A DNA stretch of 64,000 nucleotides from Telluria mixta (lineage in GTDB: Bacteria > Pseudomonadota > Gammaproteobacteria > Burkholderiales > Burkholderiaceae_D), in the NCBI RefSeq assembly GCF_029223865.1, contig NZ_CP119520.1, positions 1,550,001 to 1,614,000 of the forward strand, read 5' to 3'. The position numbers were made by a program, and so were the translations under genes. This document shows, in pieces, positions 1 to 9,058 of this stretch. Below the pieces are notes generated by a model. The model did no database searches and was not told the origin of the DNA. It saw nothing but the letters and a program-made list of their open reading frames with translations. Positions within the stretch are counted from its first letter, which is position 1. Each line of letters starts with the position of its first letter.

Positions 1-938
1 AGCGAGATGACCGAGTCGCCCTTGACGATACGCTTGAACGTTTCGGCCAGCAGCGGTGCGCAGGTCAGCTGGCGGATCTTGCCGCAAGCCTGGCCAGCCG
101 GGCTCAGCGGGATCGTGTCGGTGACGACCAGTTCGTCCAGCGGCGAGTTCGAGATGCGCTCGATGGCCGGGCCGGACAGCACCGGGTGCGTGCAGTACGC
201 GACGACTTTCTTCGCGCCACGCTCTTTCAGGACTTCGGCAGCCTTGGTCAGCGTGCCTGCGGTGTCGACCATGTCGTCCATGATCACGCAGTTGCGGCCT
301 TCGACTTCACCGATGATGTTCATGACTTCCGACACGTTCGCCTTCGGGCGACGCTTGTCGATGATCGCCAGGTCGCAGCCGAGGCGCTTGGCCAGCGCAC
401 GGGCACGCACCACGCCGCCGACGTCCGGCGACACGACGAGCAGGTCGTCGTAGTTGCGCTTCTGCAGGTCACCCAGCAGCAGCGGCGACGCGTAGATGTT
501 GTCGACCGGGATGTCGAAGAAGCCCTGGATCTGGTCGGCGTGCAGGTCCATGATCAGGACGCGCTCGACGCCGGCTTCCTGCAGCATGTTCGCGACGACC
601 TTGGCCGAGATCGCGACACGCGCGGAACGCGGACGGCGATCCTGGCGGGCATAGCCGAAATAAGGAATCGCCGCGGTGATGCGGCCTGCCGATGCGCGCT
701 TGAGAGCGTCGACCATCAGCATGATTTCCATCAGGCTGTCATTGGTGGGAGCGCAGGTCGATTGCAGAACGAAGACGTCCTTGCCACGAACGTTCTCGTT
801 GATTTCGACCATGACTTCGCCGTCGGAGAACTTCGAGACCACGGCTTTGCCGAGAGGAATGCCGAGGTTTTTTGCGACCCCTTCTGCTAGCGCCGGATTG
901 GCATTGCCGGTAAAAACCATCAGGTTTTCGTAAGCCAT
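1..938 (-). CDS. prs: Ribose-phosphate pyrophosphokinase, 3' end outside window
   Basis: Makes PRPP from ribose-5-phosphate and ATP for nucleotide, His and Trp synthesis in the cytosol. About 312 codons are visible on the minus strand, starting [12 protein letters not shown] at 938. The frame stays open to base 1, so only the last few residues (family length about 315) are missing; it is not a pseudogene. The PRPP-binding stretch [17 protein letters not shown] and the conserved FGYARQDRR and [11 protein letters not shown] motifs are all readable. It lies downstream of tRNA-Gln, with a terminator between them, so it is probably transcribed from its own promoter at about 940-1010. Identity is very secure from motifs and from the ispE-tRNA-Gln-prs order usual in betaproteobacteria. 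Confidence 0.97.
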   Translation of the reverse strand, partial: MAYENLMVFTGNANPALAEGVAKNLGIPLGKAVVSKFSDGEVMVEINENVRGKDVFVLQSTCAPTNDSLMEIMLMVDALKRASAGRITAAIPYFGYARQDRRPRSARVAISAKVVANMLQEAGVERVLIMDLHADQIQGFFDIPVDNIYASPLLLGDLQKRNYDDLLVVSPDVGGVVRARALAKRLGCDLAIIDKRRPKANVSEVMNIIGEVEGRNCVIMDDMVDTAGTLTKAAEVLKERGAKKVVAYCTHPVLSGPAIERISNSPLDELVVTDTIPLSPAGQACGKIRQLTCAPLLAETFKRIVKGDSVIS

Positions 939-1014
939 GGGAGTCCCAGAGATGTAAGAAGCGTTGAAAGAACTTGAAAAGCAGCTAATCGTCGGATGAT
1001 TAACGCTGAACCAC

Positions 1015-1044
1015 AAAAAAAAATGAGCCGCTCATTGGCGGCTC
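1015..1044 (-). terminator. Intrinsic terminator after tRNA-Gln
   Basis: The stem GAGCCG/CGGCTC (1025-1030 with 1039-1044) is followed on the minus strand by nine consecutive T (complement of the A run at 1015-1023). It sits between tRNA-Gln and prs and should end the lolB-ispE-tRNA-Gln transcript. The plus strand also has a short T run after the stem, but no plus-strand gene ends here. Confidence 0.85.
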
Positions 1045-1099
1045 CATTTTTATCTGCCTGCTGGAGCACTCGTCATCGTCAGCTCAGGCAAAGAAACTT

Positions 1100-1176
1100 T
1101 GGCAGGGGAACAAGGATTCGAACCTTGGTATGCCGGAATCAAAATCCGGTGCCTTAACCAGCTTGGCGATTCCCCT
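1100..1176 (-). tRNA. tRNA-Gln (anticodon TTG)
   Basis: Read on the minus strand, all four arms fold. The acceptor stem is 7 perfect pairs (AGGGGAA with TTCCCCT). The anticodon stem CCGGA/TCCGG encloses loop TTTTGAT, giving anticodon TTG. The T-arm carries TTCGAAT. Discriminator G and an encoded CCA end follow. It lies between ispE and prs, the usual place for this tRNA in betaproteobacteria. Confidence 0.97.
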
Positions 1177-1256
1177 ACACTGAAACTTACAGCTTGTCGC
1201 TGCACTCGATTATTATATCGCCGAATGCGTCGACAGGCAAAATTTTATTCTACAAC

Positions 1257-2150
1257 TCATTGATTTGCAAGAGCGATTTTCATCGGATGTCGCTGCAGCG
1301 CTTTCGCTTTCCACGCTCTCCACCGGGTCGGCACATGCTTCAGTACCTGTTCAGCTTCCTGCTCTGTGGAAAATGCGCAAAACACGCACGATCCCGAACC
1401 AGTCATCCTGGCCGCTCCGTAACCACCCAACCATTCGATCGCCTCTGCTACCGGCGGGAACAAGCGGGCTGCCACGTCCTGCAAATCATTTTTCCCGAAG
1501 CCTATCAAATCACTCGACTCGACATGTCGCCTGGAAAAGTCCGATATTGTGATGGCTTTCGTGTTTCTTGTCAAATCGGGGGCCGTAAAAATTGCAACGG
1601 TGGGCACGGACACGCCCGGTTCGATGACGACATACCAGCAATCCGGCCCCGGCACGGCCTCCAATGCCTCGCCCACACCTTCGGCGAAGGCCGTCTCGCC
1701 GAACAGGAAAAACGGGATGTCGGCGCCCAGCGGCACGCCCAGCGTGATCAGCTCGGCATCCGTCAGGCCGGCCTGCCATAAATGATTGGCCGCCATCAGC
1801 GCCGTGGCCGCATCGGACGAGCCACCGCCGAGCCCGCCACCCATCGGCAGGCGTTTTTCGACGGCGACATCGATACCCGGCGGCAGGCGGCCGTGACGGC
1901 GCTGGTATGTCGCCTGCAACGCACGCAGCGCACGGACGATCAGGTCCTGCTCTTCCGGCACACCGGGCACATCCGTCGTGCGCACGATGCGGTCGTCGCT
2001 GCGCAAGTCGAAGTGCAGCGTGTCGCTGCGGTCGATCAGTTGAAAAACGGATTGCAGCAGGTGAAAGCCGTCGGGCCGGCGGCCCACGACGTGCAGGAAC
2101 AGGTTCAGCTTGGCCGGCGCCGGGCAGTTGTGCAGAGACGTCGCTGCCAT
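1257..2150 (-). CDS. ispE: 4-diphosphocytidyl-2-C-methyl-D-erythritol kinase
   Basis: ATP-dependent kinase of the MEP (non-mevalonate) isoprenoid pathway; phosphorylates CDP-methylerythritol in the cytosol. At 297 aa it is a normal family length. The N-terminal PAPAKLNLFLHV strand and the GHMP-kinase ATP loop PMGGGLGGGSSDAA (about residues 102-115) are present, as are GADIPFFL and the C-terminal GSGSCVFC glycine loop. It starts one base after the lolB stop, so the two are translationally coupled, and is followed by tRNA-Gln. Nothing is missing. Confidence 0.97.
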   Translation of the reverse strand: MAATSLHNCPAPAKLNLFLHVVGRRPDGFHLLQSVFQLIDRSDTLHFDLRSDDRIVRTTDVPGVPEEQDLIVRALRALQATYQRRHGRLPPGIDVAVEKRLPMGGGLGGGSSDAATALMAANHLWQAGLTDAELITLGVPLGADIPFFLFGETAFAEGVGEALEAVPGPDCWYVVIEPGVSVPTVAIFTAPDLTRNTKAITISDFSRRHVESSDLIGFGKNDLQDVAARLFPPVAEAIEWLGGYGAARMTGSGSCVFCAFSTEQEAEQVLKHVPTRWRAWKAKALQRHPMKIALANQ

Positions 2151-2151
2151 G

Positions 2152-2778
2152 TCACGCCACCGGATCGATGACGATGCGGATCGTCAGCGCATCGCCGACG
2201 GCCGTCGTGCTGCGCTCGGCATCGATGCGGCGCGGCATCGGGGTGCCGCCCGGGCCGTTCTGCCATTCCACGAAGCGCAGGCGCCAACCATCATTCGTGA
2301 CGACGCTGTCGTGCGCGGGCGACGCCGTAAAACGCTTGCCGGCCGCATCGACGGCATAACCCTGCAGCCAGTCGCGCAGGCCGCTCACGGGCAAGATCCA
2401 GCCGAGCGACTTCGCCGTCAGCGTATCGATGTCCTTTTCCACGCGCGGCTCGCGGCCGGACTGTTTTAATGTCGCGGCGTCGGGCGTGACGGTAATCTCG
2501 GCGGCGGTCTGGCCCAGCGGCGTGAACAGGGACACGTCGATGCGGCCGGGGCGCTGCACCCACGTGAAATTGCCGTTGATCGATTGCGGCTGGCCATCTT
2601 TCTGATAATTCGCGGCCAGGCGGCCGTTCAGGTCGATGGTGTCGCGATAGGCGCCCACCTGGGCGGTCGGGTTGGCCAGCGGGACGCTGGCGGTGGTGGC
2701 GCAGCCGGCCAGCAAAGAGGTAAAGCCAGCGGCGCAGGCGGCGGCGAGAATGAAACGGGAAAGTGCGGGCATCGGCAT
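2152..2778 (-). CDS. lolB: Outer-membrane lipoprotein insertion protein LolB
   Basis: LolB accepts lipoproteins from the periplasmic carrier LolA and inserts them into the outer membrane; it is itself a lipoprotein. The 208-aa product has a signal peptide ending in lipobox LLAGC (Cys about residue 26), then a soluble domain with the expected FTWVQRPGRIDVSLFTPLGQ-like strand pattern. The start may be the first or third codon (MPMP). It is immediately upstream of ispE, the conserved lolB-ispE pairing that strongly supports the name, since LolB sequences diverge quickly. Confidence 0.92.
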   Translation of the reverse strand: MPMPALSRFILAAACAAGFTSLLAGCATTASVPLANPTAQVGAYRDTIDLNGRLAANYQKDGQPQSINGNFTWVQRPGRIDVSLFTPLGQTAAEITVTPDAATLKQSGREPRVEKDIDTLTAKSLGWILPVSGLRDWLQGYAVDAAGKRFTASPAHDSVVTNDGWRLRFVEWQNGPGGTPMPRRIDAERSTTAVGDALTIRIVIDPVA

Positions 2779-2834
2779 GGAATGAACAGGTCAATAAACC
2801 GACGGACGCCGCAGCGTCCGTCATTGTCATTATT

Positions 2835-4622
2835 TCACAGAGTCTGATGGAGCCGCGCGAGTGTGCTCTTGAGCGCATCGTTCTTCGGATCCTTCGCCTG
2901 CGCTTCGCGCCACAGCTTGCGGGCATCTTCCTTCTGGCCCTTCTTCCACAGCACTTCGCCCAGGTGAACGGCGATTTCCGGATCGTTGCGCAGCGTATAA
3001 GCCTTGCGCAGATGGGTTTCGGCCTCGTCCAGCTTACCGAGGCGATAGTTCACCCAGCCCATGCTGTCGAGGATGAACGGGTCGCCCGGCGCCATTTTCA
3101 GGGCCTTGGCAATCAGTTGATGGGCTTCCTTCAGGCGGACGTTGCGGTCGGCAAGCGAATAGCCGAGTGCGTTATAGGCCTGCATATTGTCCGGCGACTT
3201 GGCGATCACTTTACGTAGCGACTTTTCCATCACGGCCGTCTTGCCCATCTTTTCGGCCATCAGGGCATAGTCGTACAGGAAATCCATATTGTCCGGGAAG
3301 CGCTTGACGCCCTGCTCCATCAGCTTGAACGCCTCCTTGGGCTGGCCCGCGTCCCGCAGGATTTGCGCTTCGACGAGCACGATCTGCGCCTGTTCCGTCT
3401 TGTCGTCCGTTTTCAGGGTGCCCAGCAGCTTGCGCGCGCCGGCGACGTCGCCCTGCTTCGCGGTCAGTTGGGCGCGGCGCAGCTCGGCGCCGAACTGGAC
3501 CTTCGGGTCCTCGGTGTCGAGCCGGTCGAGCCAGTCGGCCGCGGCCTTGTAATCGCCCCGCTCCTCGGCGATCTGGGACAGGATCATCACGGCCTTGGAC
3601 GGATCACGCTCGTCTTCCGGCGCCTTGTCCATCAGGTCCACGAAGCGGCTGAAATATTTTTCGGCGGCCGGACGGTCGTTCATCTGCATCGACAGGATGC
3701 CGAGCGCGTACAGGGTGCCCGGATTGTCGGGCTGGGCCTTGTCGAGCGTGAGGAATTCCTGGCGCGCGGCCTCGTACTGCTTTTCGTTGACGAGCAGGCG
3801 CGCATACGCCGAACGGACTTCGCGCGCCTCCGGGTGGGCGGCAAGGAAATCCTTCAGCACCTTGATGGCACCGCCTTCGTCCTCGCTCACCTGGGCCGCG
3901 GTCAGCGCAGCGATCTCGGAATCGGGTTTCAGTTGCAGGGCGGTCTGCGCCTCGCGCTTTGCGGCCGCCTTGTCGTTGCGCGCCAGCGCGGCCTGGGCCA
4001 GCACGACGTGCGTTTCCATCAGGTTGCCGTACGGCGCGACGAGGCGCTCGAGCATGGCGCCGGCGGCTTCCTTGTCCTTGGCGCGCAGCAGCAATTGCTG
4101 CATCTGGAACATGACGAGGCCGCGCGCGGCCGGGGTCGCGTCCGCCAGACGCTGTTTCAAGATACTTTCGGCCTCGCCGAGGTTGTCAGAGAGGATGACC
4201 AACCCCAGATAGTACTGGCTGGCCTCATCGGAGTCCGGTGCGTACTGGCGCCACAGCTTCACGGCGGCGAGCGCGTCGTCGGCCTGCTTGGCGGACAGCG
4301 CCATCTCGGCGGCGCGTTTGGCCAGGCGCGGGTCCTTCGTCTGCTGGGCCAGGCTCATCATCGTCAGGTACGGGCCTTGCCAGTCCCCGTTCTTGTATGC
4401 CATCTCGGCCTGCATGAGCTGGGCCATCATGGCCGGGGTCATCTCGACGTTGGGGAGCTTTTCAGCCTGTTCGCCTTCCTTGGCCTGGTCGGGATGGTTC
4501 CGGGCTTCGGCGGCGGCGAGCGGCTGGTCGGACAGGTCCTGGGCCGGTTGCTGCTGCTTGGGAGCCACAGCGCAGGCCGACAGCAGTGCGGAGAGGGTTA
4601 CAATGGCGAAAGCGTTTTTCAA
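2835..4622 (-). CDS. TPR-repeat outer-membrane lipoprotein
   Basis: A roughly 595-residue protein of tandem tetratricopeptide repeats, such as [13 protein letters not shown] and [21 protein letters not shown] place the start at a TTG codon at 4622: it gives [17 protein letters not shown], a compact lipoprotein signal with Cys at 17, and has GGGA six bases upstream. A GTG at 4634 or an ATG at 4685 are alternatives, the latter crowding the divergent mutM promoter. TPR arrays act as protein-binding scaffolds; the partner is unknown. Genes like it often lie upstream of lolB in betaproteobacteria, which suggests an envelope-assembly role, but that is inference. Confidence 0.85.
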   Translation of the reverse strand: MKNAFAIVTLSALLSACAVAPKQQQPAQDLSDQPLAAAEARNHPDQAKEGEQAEKLPNVEMTPAMMAQLMQAEMAYKNGDWQGPYLTMMSLAQQTKDPRLAKRAAEMALSAKQADDALAAVKLWRQYAPDSDEASQYYLGLVILSDNLGEAESILKQRLADATPAARGLVMFQMQQLLLRAKDKEAAGAMLERLVAPYGNLMETHVVLAQAALARNDKAAAKREAQTALQLKPDSEIAALTAAQVSEDEGGAIKVLKDFLAAHPEAREVRSAYARLLVNEKQYEAARQEFLTLDKAQPDNPGTLYALGILSMQMNDRPAAEKYFSRFVDLMDKAPEDERDPSKAVMILSQIAEERGDYKAAADWLDRLDTEDPKVQFGAELRRAQLTAKQGDVAGARKLLGTLKTDDKTEQAQIVLVEAQILRDAGQPKEAFKLMEQGVKRFPDNMDFLYDYALMAEKMGKTAVMEKSLRKVIAKSPDNMQAYNALGYSLADRNVRLKEAHQLIAKALKMAPGDPFILDSMGWVNYRLGKLDEAETHLRKAYTLRNDPEIAVHLGEVLWKKGQKEDARKLWREAQAKDPKNDALKSTLARLHQTL

Positions 4623-4726
4623 GGCAAGTCCCACGTCGTCGAGATTGTCCGATTCTACGCCATGCACCCGCCGCGCGTGCGCCACTGCAACACGAATTTA
4701 CATTCCTCTCACGTTGTCAATCATTC

Positions 4727-5560
4727 ATGCCTGAATTACCAGAAGTCGAAGTCACCCGGCGGGGTGTTGCCCCGCATCTAGAAGACCGCATCGTCGAAGA
4801 CGTCGTGCTGCGCCGCGAAGGCCTGCGCTGGCCGTTTCCCCCGAATTTGCGCGAGCTGCTCGCGGGCCGCCGCATCCTCGGCACGGGTCGCCGCGGCAAA
4901 TACCTGCTGCTGACATTCGAACATGGCACCTTGATCGTCCATCTGGGCATGTCGGGCCATTTGCGCGTGCTGCCGGAAGGCGTCGACTTGAAAAAGCACG
5001 ACCACTTCGACCTCGTCGTACGCGGCCCGGAAGGCCGGAGGATCCTGCGCCTGCACGACCCGCGCCGCTTCGGCGCCGTCCTCTGGCATGGTCACGACGA
5101 CGGCGAGCTGGAACAGCACGTGCTGCTGCGCGGCCTGGGTGTCGAACCGCTCGAAGACAAGTTCTCCGGCGCCCTGCTCCACCAGGCGACGAGAAACCGC
5201 AGCGCCCCGATCAAGCAGGTGCTGCTGGCGGGCGACATCGTCGTCGGCGTCGGCAATATCTATGCGTGCGAGAGCCTGTTTCGTGCCGGCATCAACCCGA
5301 AGACGGCCGCCGGCAAGATCAGCCGCGCCCGCTACGACAAGCTGGCCGAGGCGATCCGCGACATCCTCGCCGCCGCCATCGTGCAAGGCGGCAGCACGCT
5401 GCGTGACTTTATTGCCGTAAATGGTCAATCGGGCTATTTCCAGCAGACATATTTCGTCTATGATCGTGCAGGAGTTCCTTGCCGCAACTGTGGCACGCCG
5501 GTCCGCCAGATCAAGCAGGGCCAGCGGTCCACGTTCTACTGCGCGGTCTGCCAGCGGTAA
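4727..5560 (+). CDS. mutM: Formamidopyrimidine-DNA glycosylase
   Basis: Bifunctional glycosylase/AP lyase that removes 8-oxoguanine and FaPy lesions from DNA. The mature protein begins [12 protein letters not shown], supplying the catalytic N-terminal proline and Glu3. The H2TH region and the C-terminal zinc finger (CRNCG then CAVCQR) are intact; 277 aa is normal. The ATG at 4727 is fixed by the need for Pro at position 2. It heads a plus-strand run mutM-dynamin-like-mutY with gaps of 28 and 3 bp, so the GO-repair glycosylases are probably co-transcribed with the GTPase between them. Confidence 0.98.
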   Translation: MPELPEVEVTRRGVAPHLEDRIVEDVVLRREGLRWPFPPNLRELLAGRRILGTGRRGKYLLLTFEHGTLIVHLGMSGHLRVLPEGVDLKKHDHFDLVVRGPEGRRILRLHDPRRFGAVLWHGHDDGELEQHVLLRGLGVEPLEDKFSGALLHQATRNRSAPIKQVLLAGDIVVGVGNIYACESLFRAGINPKTAAGKISRARYDKLAEAIRDILAAAIVQGGSTLRDFIAVNGQSGYFQQTYFVYDRAGVPCRNCGTPVRQIKQGQRSTFYCAVCQR

Positions 5561-5588
5561 GGTCATCGACGAGCGCGGGACATACGAT

Positions 5589-7511
5589 ATGCAGGATTTG
5601 CAACAGTACGCGAACTGGCGCGCGCAGGTCGCCCAGGCGCTGGAAGAGTATCGCGGCTGGGCCCAGGAGGCCGAGCTGCTGGACGGGGCGGCGGAACAGC
5701 GCGTCACGCGTGCGCTCGCGCGGTTGCGCGACGACCGGCTGTCGGTCGCGTTCGTGGCCGAGTTCTCGCGCGGTAAATCCGAGCTGATCAACGCCATCTT
5801 CTTTGCCGACTACGGCCAGCGCATCGTGCCGTCGAGCCCCGGCCGTACGACGATGTGCCCGACCGAATTCGCGTGGGAGCCGGCCATCGTCCCGAGCATT
5901 CGCCTGCTCCCGATCGAGACGCGCGCCGAGCGCCTCGCGACGGGCGATTACCGCGACGTGCCCGACGCCTGGACCGTGCTGCCGCTCGACCTGTCCGCGC
6001 CGGAGCGCATGCACGAGACCTTCCTGCAGGTGAGCCTCACGCGCCGCGTCACGCCGGGCGAAGCGCAGCGCTACGGCCTGTACGATCCGGACGACCCCGA
6101 TCTTGCGGCGACCCTCGGCGCGGACGGCCTCGTGGAGATCCCGCGCTGGCGCCATGCGCTGATCAACGTGCCGCATCCGCTGCTCAAGCAGGGCCTCGTG
6201 ATCCTCGACACGCCGGGCCTGAACGCGATCGGCACGGAGCCTGAACTCACCTTGAACCTGATCCCGAACGCGCACGCCGTGCTGTTCATCCTGGCCGCCG
6301 AGACGGGCGTCACGAAGAGCGACATCGACGTGTGGCGCACGCATATTGGCGGCGGCGCTGGCCGGATCGTCGTGCTGAACAAGATCGATGCGCTGTGGGA
6401 CGAACTGAGGACGCCGCAGGACAACGACGACGCCATCGCACGCCAGCAGCACGACGCCGCGCGCCTGCTGGGCGTGGCGGATACGCAGGTGTTCCCGGTG
6501 TCCGCGCAAAAGGCCCTCGTCGGCAAGATCACGGGCGATCTCGGCCTGTTCGAAAAGAGCCGCGTGGGCGCGCTGGAATCGGCGCTGTTCCACGAACTGA
6601 TCCCGGCGCGCCAGGACATCCTGCGCCGGCAGTTGCAGGACGACCTCGCGACGTTGACGGGCGCCCAGTCCGCATTGCTCGGCGCGCGCGGGCGCGACCT
6701 CGTCGAACAGCTGCAGGAACTGCAAAGCCTGCGCGGCAAGAACCAGGGCGTGATCGCCCACATGGTGCGCCGCGTCGAGATGGAAAAGAAGGAGTTCGAC
6801 GCCAGCCTGTTCAAGCTGCAGGGCACGCGCGCCGTATTCACCACGCTGTCGACGGAGCTGTACTCGACCATCGGCATGGACGTCGTGCAGGACCGCGTCG
6901 ACGCCGTGCGCGCCGCGATGGAAGCCGCGCGCTTTTCGACCGGCATGCGCGCGCCGGTGCGCACGTTCTTCGACCAGGTGCGCGCGAGCCTGGTTGCGGC
7001 CGAGGCAAAGATCGCCGAGATCGCGGCGATGATGGAGACGATGGTGCGGCGCTTCTCCACCGAGCACGGACTCGCGCTGGCGCTGCCGGCCGCGCTGTCG
7101 CTGGAACGCTACCGCCGCGAGATCGACGCCATCGAGGCCATCTACGTGAAGCAGTTCGGCACGGCGACCCTGCTCATCACCAGCCGCGGGACACTCCTCG
7201 AACGCTTCTTCGACACGATCGCGTCGCGCATCAAATTCGCGTTCCGCGAAGCCAACGGCGATGCCGAGGCGTGGCTGAAGGTGATCATGGCGCCGCTGGA
7301 AGCGCAGATCCGCCAGCACCGCGACCAGCTGCGCCACCGCCAGGCATCGATCCAGCGCATCCTGGAAGCCACCGACAGCCTGGAACAGAAAATCGCCGCC
7401 TTCGAGGCGGCCCAACACGACCTGGAGCAGGTCAAGGCGCGACTCGCGAACCTGTCCGGCGTCGTCGCCGACGCGCTGCGCGCCGACCTGCCCGAATTGC
7501 GAGCAGCTTGA
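5589..7511 (+). CDS. Dynamin-like large GTPase
   Basis: A 640-aa large GTPase. The P-loop is AEFSRGKSELIN (GKS at about 62-64), switch I has RTTMCPTE, G3 is DTPGLNA (about 207) and G4 is LNKID (about 263). Beyond residue 350 it is helical with coiled-coil-like stretches, including a long charged helix near the C-terminus. No clear transmembrane pair was seen, so membrane binding, if any, would be peripheral. Bacterial dynamin-like proteins act in membrane remodelling, vesicle release or chromosome-associated roles; which applies here cannot be told. It sits tightly between mutM and mutY. Start chosen at the ATG at 5589, where similarity to dynamin N-termini begins. Confidence 0.88.
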   Translation: MQDLQQYANWRAQVAQALEEYRGWAQEAELLDGAAEQRVTRALARLRDDRLSVAFVAEFSRGKSELINAIFFADYGQRIVPSSPGRTTMCPTEFAWEPAIVPSIRLLPIETRAERLATGDYRDVPDAWTVLPLDLSAPERMHETFLQVSLTRRVTPGEAQRYGLYDPDDPDLAATLGADGLVEIPRWRHALINVPHPLLKQGLVILDTPGLNAIGTEPELTLNLIPNAHAVLFILAAETGVTKSDIDVWRTHIGGGAGRIVVLNKIDALWDELRTPQDNDDAIARQQHDAARLLGVADTQVFPVSAQKALVGKITGDLGLFEKSRVGALESALFHELIPARQDILRRQLQDDLATLTGAQSALLGARGRDLVEQLQELQSLRGKNQGVIAHMVRRVEMEKKEFDASLFKLQGTRAVFTTLSTELYSTIGMDVVQDRVDAVRAAMEAARFSTGMRAPVRTFFDQVRASLVAAEAKIAEIAAMMETMVRRFSTEHGLALALPAALSLERYRREIDAIEAIYVKQFGTATLLITSRGTLLERFFDTIASRIKFAFREANGDAEAWLKVIMAPLEAQIRQHRDQLRHRQASIQRILEATDSLEQKIAAFEAAQHDLEQVKARLANLSGVVADALRADLPELRAA

Positions 7512-7514
7512 TAG

Positions 7515-8624
7515 ATGAAACGCAGCACCGACACCGAAATCCTGTCCGACCCGAGCTTCTCGCGCGCCGTCATCGACTGGCAGCGCGCCCACGGCCGCCA
7601 CGCCCTGCCCTGGCAGAACACGCGCGACGCCTACCGCATCTGGCTCTCCGAAATCATGCTGCAGCAGACGCAGGTGACGGCGGTGCTGAGCTATTACGCG
7701 CGCTTCCTCGAGCGCTTCCCGACCGTGCACGACCTCGCCGCCGCGCCGGCGGAAGACGTGATGGCGCACTGGAGCGGTCTCGGTTACTACACGCGGGCAC
7801 GCAACCTGCACGCGTGCGCCAAGCGCGTCGTCGCGGATTACGGCGGCGTGTTCCCCAGCGACCCGGCGCTGCTGGCCGACCTGCCCGGCATCGGCCGCTC
7901 GACGGCCGCCGCCATCGCCGCGTTTTCAGCCGGCGCGCGCGCGGCCATCCTCGACGGCAACGTCAAGCGCGTGTTCGCGCGCGTGTTCGGCATCGACGAA
8001 TACCCGGGCATCAAGCCGGTGGAAGACGCGCTGTGGCGCCGCGCCGACGCGCTGCTGCCGGAAGGCGACGGCATCGAAGCCTATACGCAGGGGTTGATGG
8101 ACCTGGGCGCCACGCTGTGCACGCGCGGCAAACCGGATTGCGACCGCTGCCCGCTGCGCGATCGCTGCGTGGCCTTCGCCACCGACCGCACGTCCGTGCT
8201 GCCCGTGCCGAAGCCGAAGAAGGCGACGCCGGAGCGGCGCGCGCTGATGCTGGCCGTCGTCGACAACGGCCAGGTGCTGCTGCAGCAACGGCCGGATTCC
8301 GGCATCTGGGGCGGCCTGCTGTCGCTGCCGGAATACGACGGCCACGTGGCGCTGGATGAGGCGGACGACGTGTCGACGGCGACGCTGGCCGGCGCCGCCG
8401 GCGAGTTCGGCACGGTGGCGGAAGTCGAGGCATTGCTGCCGCTGGTGCATGGGTTCACGCACTACCGCCTGCACATCCAGCCCTACCGTATCGCCGTGGC
8501 CGCGCGCACCGAGACGCCGCCGGGCCACGTGTGGTGGGACCTGGCGACCATCGCGGCCGCGCCGCTGCCGGCGCCGATCAAGAAGCTGCTGGGGCAATTG
8601 GCGGCGCCGTCGTTGTTCTCCTGA
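7515..8624 (+). CDS. mutY: Adenine DNA glycosylase
   Basis: Removes adenine mispaired with 8-oxoguanine, complementing MutM. The 369-aa protein has the helix-hairpin-helix LPGIGRSTAAAIAAF, the catalytic Asp region ILDGNVKRVFARVFG, the 4Fe-4S cysteine cluster C-x6-C-x2-C-x5-C (about residues 196-212), and a C-terminal MutT-like domain that reads 8-oxoG (HGFTHYRLHIQPYR). It begins 3 bp after the dynamin-like gene, so translation is probably coupled. All catalytic features are present. Confidence 0.98.
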   Translation: MKRSTDTEILSDPSFSRAVIDWQRAHGRHALPWQNTRDAYRIWLSEIMLQQTQVTAVLSYYARFLERFPTVHDLAAAPAEDVMAHWSGLGYYTRARNLHACAKRVVADYGGVFPSDPALLADLPGIGRSTAAAIAAFSAGARAAILDGNVKRVFARVFGIDEYPGIKPVEDALWRRADALLPEGDGIEAYTQGLMDLGATLCTRGKPDCDRCPLRDRCVAFATDRTSVLPVPKPKKATPERRALMLAVVDNGQVLLQQRPDSGIWGGLLSLPEYDGHVALDEADDVSTATLAGAAGEFGTVAEVEALLPLVHGFTHYRLHIQPYRIAVAARTETPPGHVWWDLATIAAAPLPAPIKKLLGQLAAPSLFS

Positions 8625-8630
8625 CAGGAA

Positions 8631-8667
8631 TTGACAGTGGTCCGGCCTAGACTGGCCGCACTGTCAA
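8631..8667. repeat. Perfect 9-bp inverted repeat upstream of VOC gene
   Basis: TTGACAGTG (8631-8639) and CACTGTCAA (8659-8667) are exact inverted copies separated by 19 bp; the spacer contains two GGCC blocks that could extend the hairpin. It lies between the mutY stop and the VOC gene. There is no T run, so it is a poor terminator. The left arm contains a consensus -35 hexamer TTGACA, which makes an operator or promoter element more likely. Confidence 0.6.
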
Positions 8668-8686
8668 CCACCGAAGGAGAACTACC

Positions 8687-9055
8687 ATGCTGACCCCGAC
8701 CTACACCATCCTCTACGTCGCCGATCCGCAGGCCAGCGCGCGCCTGTATGGCAAGCTGCTGGACGCGCAGCACGTCGAGAGCTCGCCCACGTTCGTGCTG
8801 TTTCCGCTGGAGAATGGCCGCATGCTGGGCCTGTGGGCGAAGTCCGATGCGGTGCCGGCCGCCGACTTCCACGGCAGCGGCAGTGAGCTCGCATTCCGGG
8901 TGCCCGACGATGCGCAGGTCGATGCGCTGCACGGCAAGTGGCGCGAGGCCGGACTGCGCATCCTGCAGGCCCCGACCAAGGTGGATTTCGGTTACACGTT
9001 CACCGCGGCCGATCCGGACGGCCACCGCCTGCGCGTGTTCGCGCGCGGAGAATAA
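8687..9055 (+). CDS. VOC (glyoxalase/bleomycin-resistance) family protein
   Basis: A 122-aa small protein with the vicinal-oxygen-chelate fold: YTILYVADPQASARLYGKLL at the start and DPDGHRLRVF at the end, the latter carrying the usual late motif. Good ribosome site (GAAGGAGA) 7 bp before the ATG. VOC members include glyoxalases, dioxygenases and antibiotic-binding proteins; a single-domain protein like this would dimerise, but its substrate cannot be inferred. It is convergent with dgt, with 3 bp between stops, and has an inverted repeat upstream that may regulate it. Confidence 0.85.
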   Translation: MLTPTYTILYVADPQASARLYGKLLDAQHVESSPTFVLFPLENGRMLGLWAKSDAVPAADFHGSGSELAFRVPDDAQVDALHGKWREAGLRILQAPTKVDFGYTFTAADPDGHRLRVFARGE

Positions 9056-9058
9056 GAA

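Noticed and set aside
1..938. prs as a truncated pseudogene
   Set aside because: The frame is open to the window edge with all motifs; only the last few residues fall outside.
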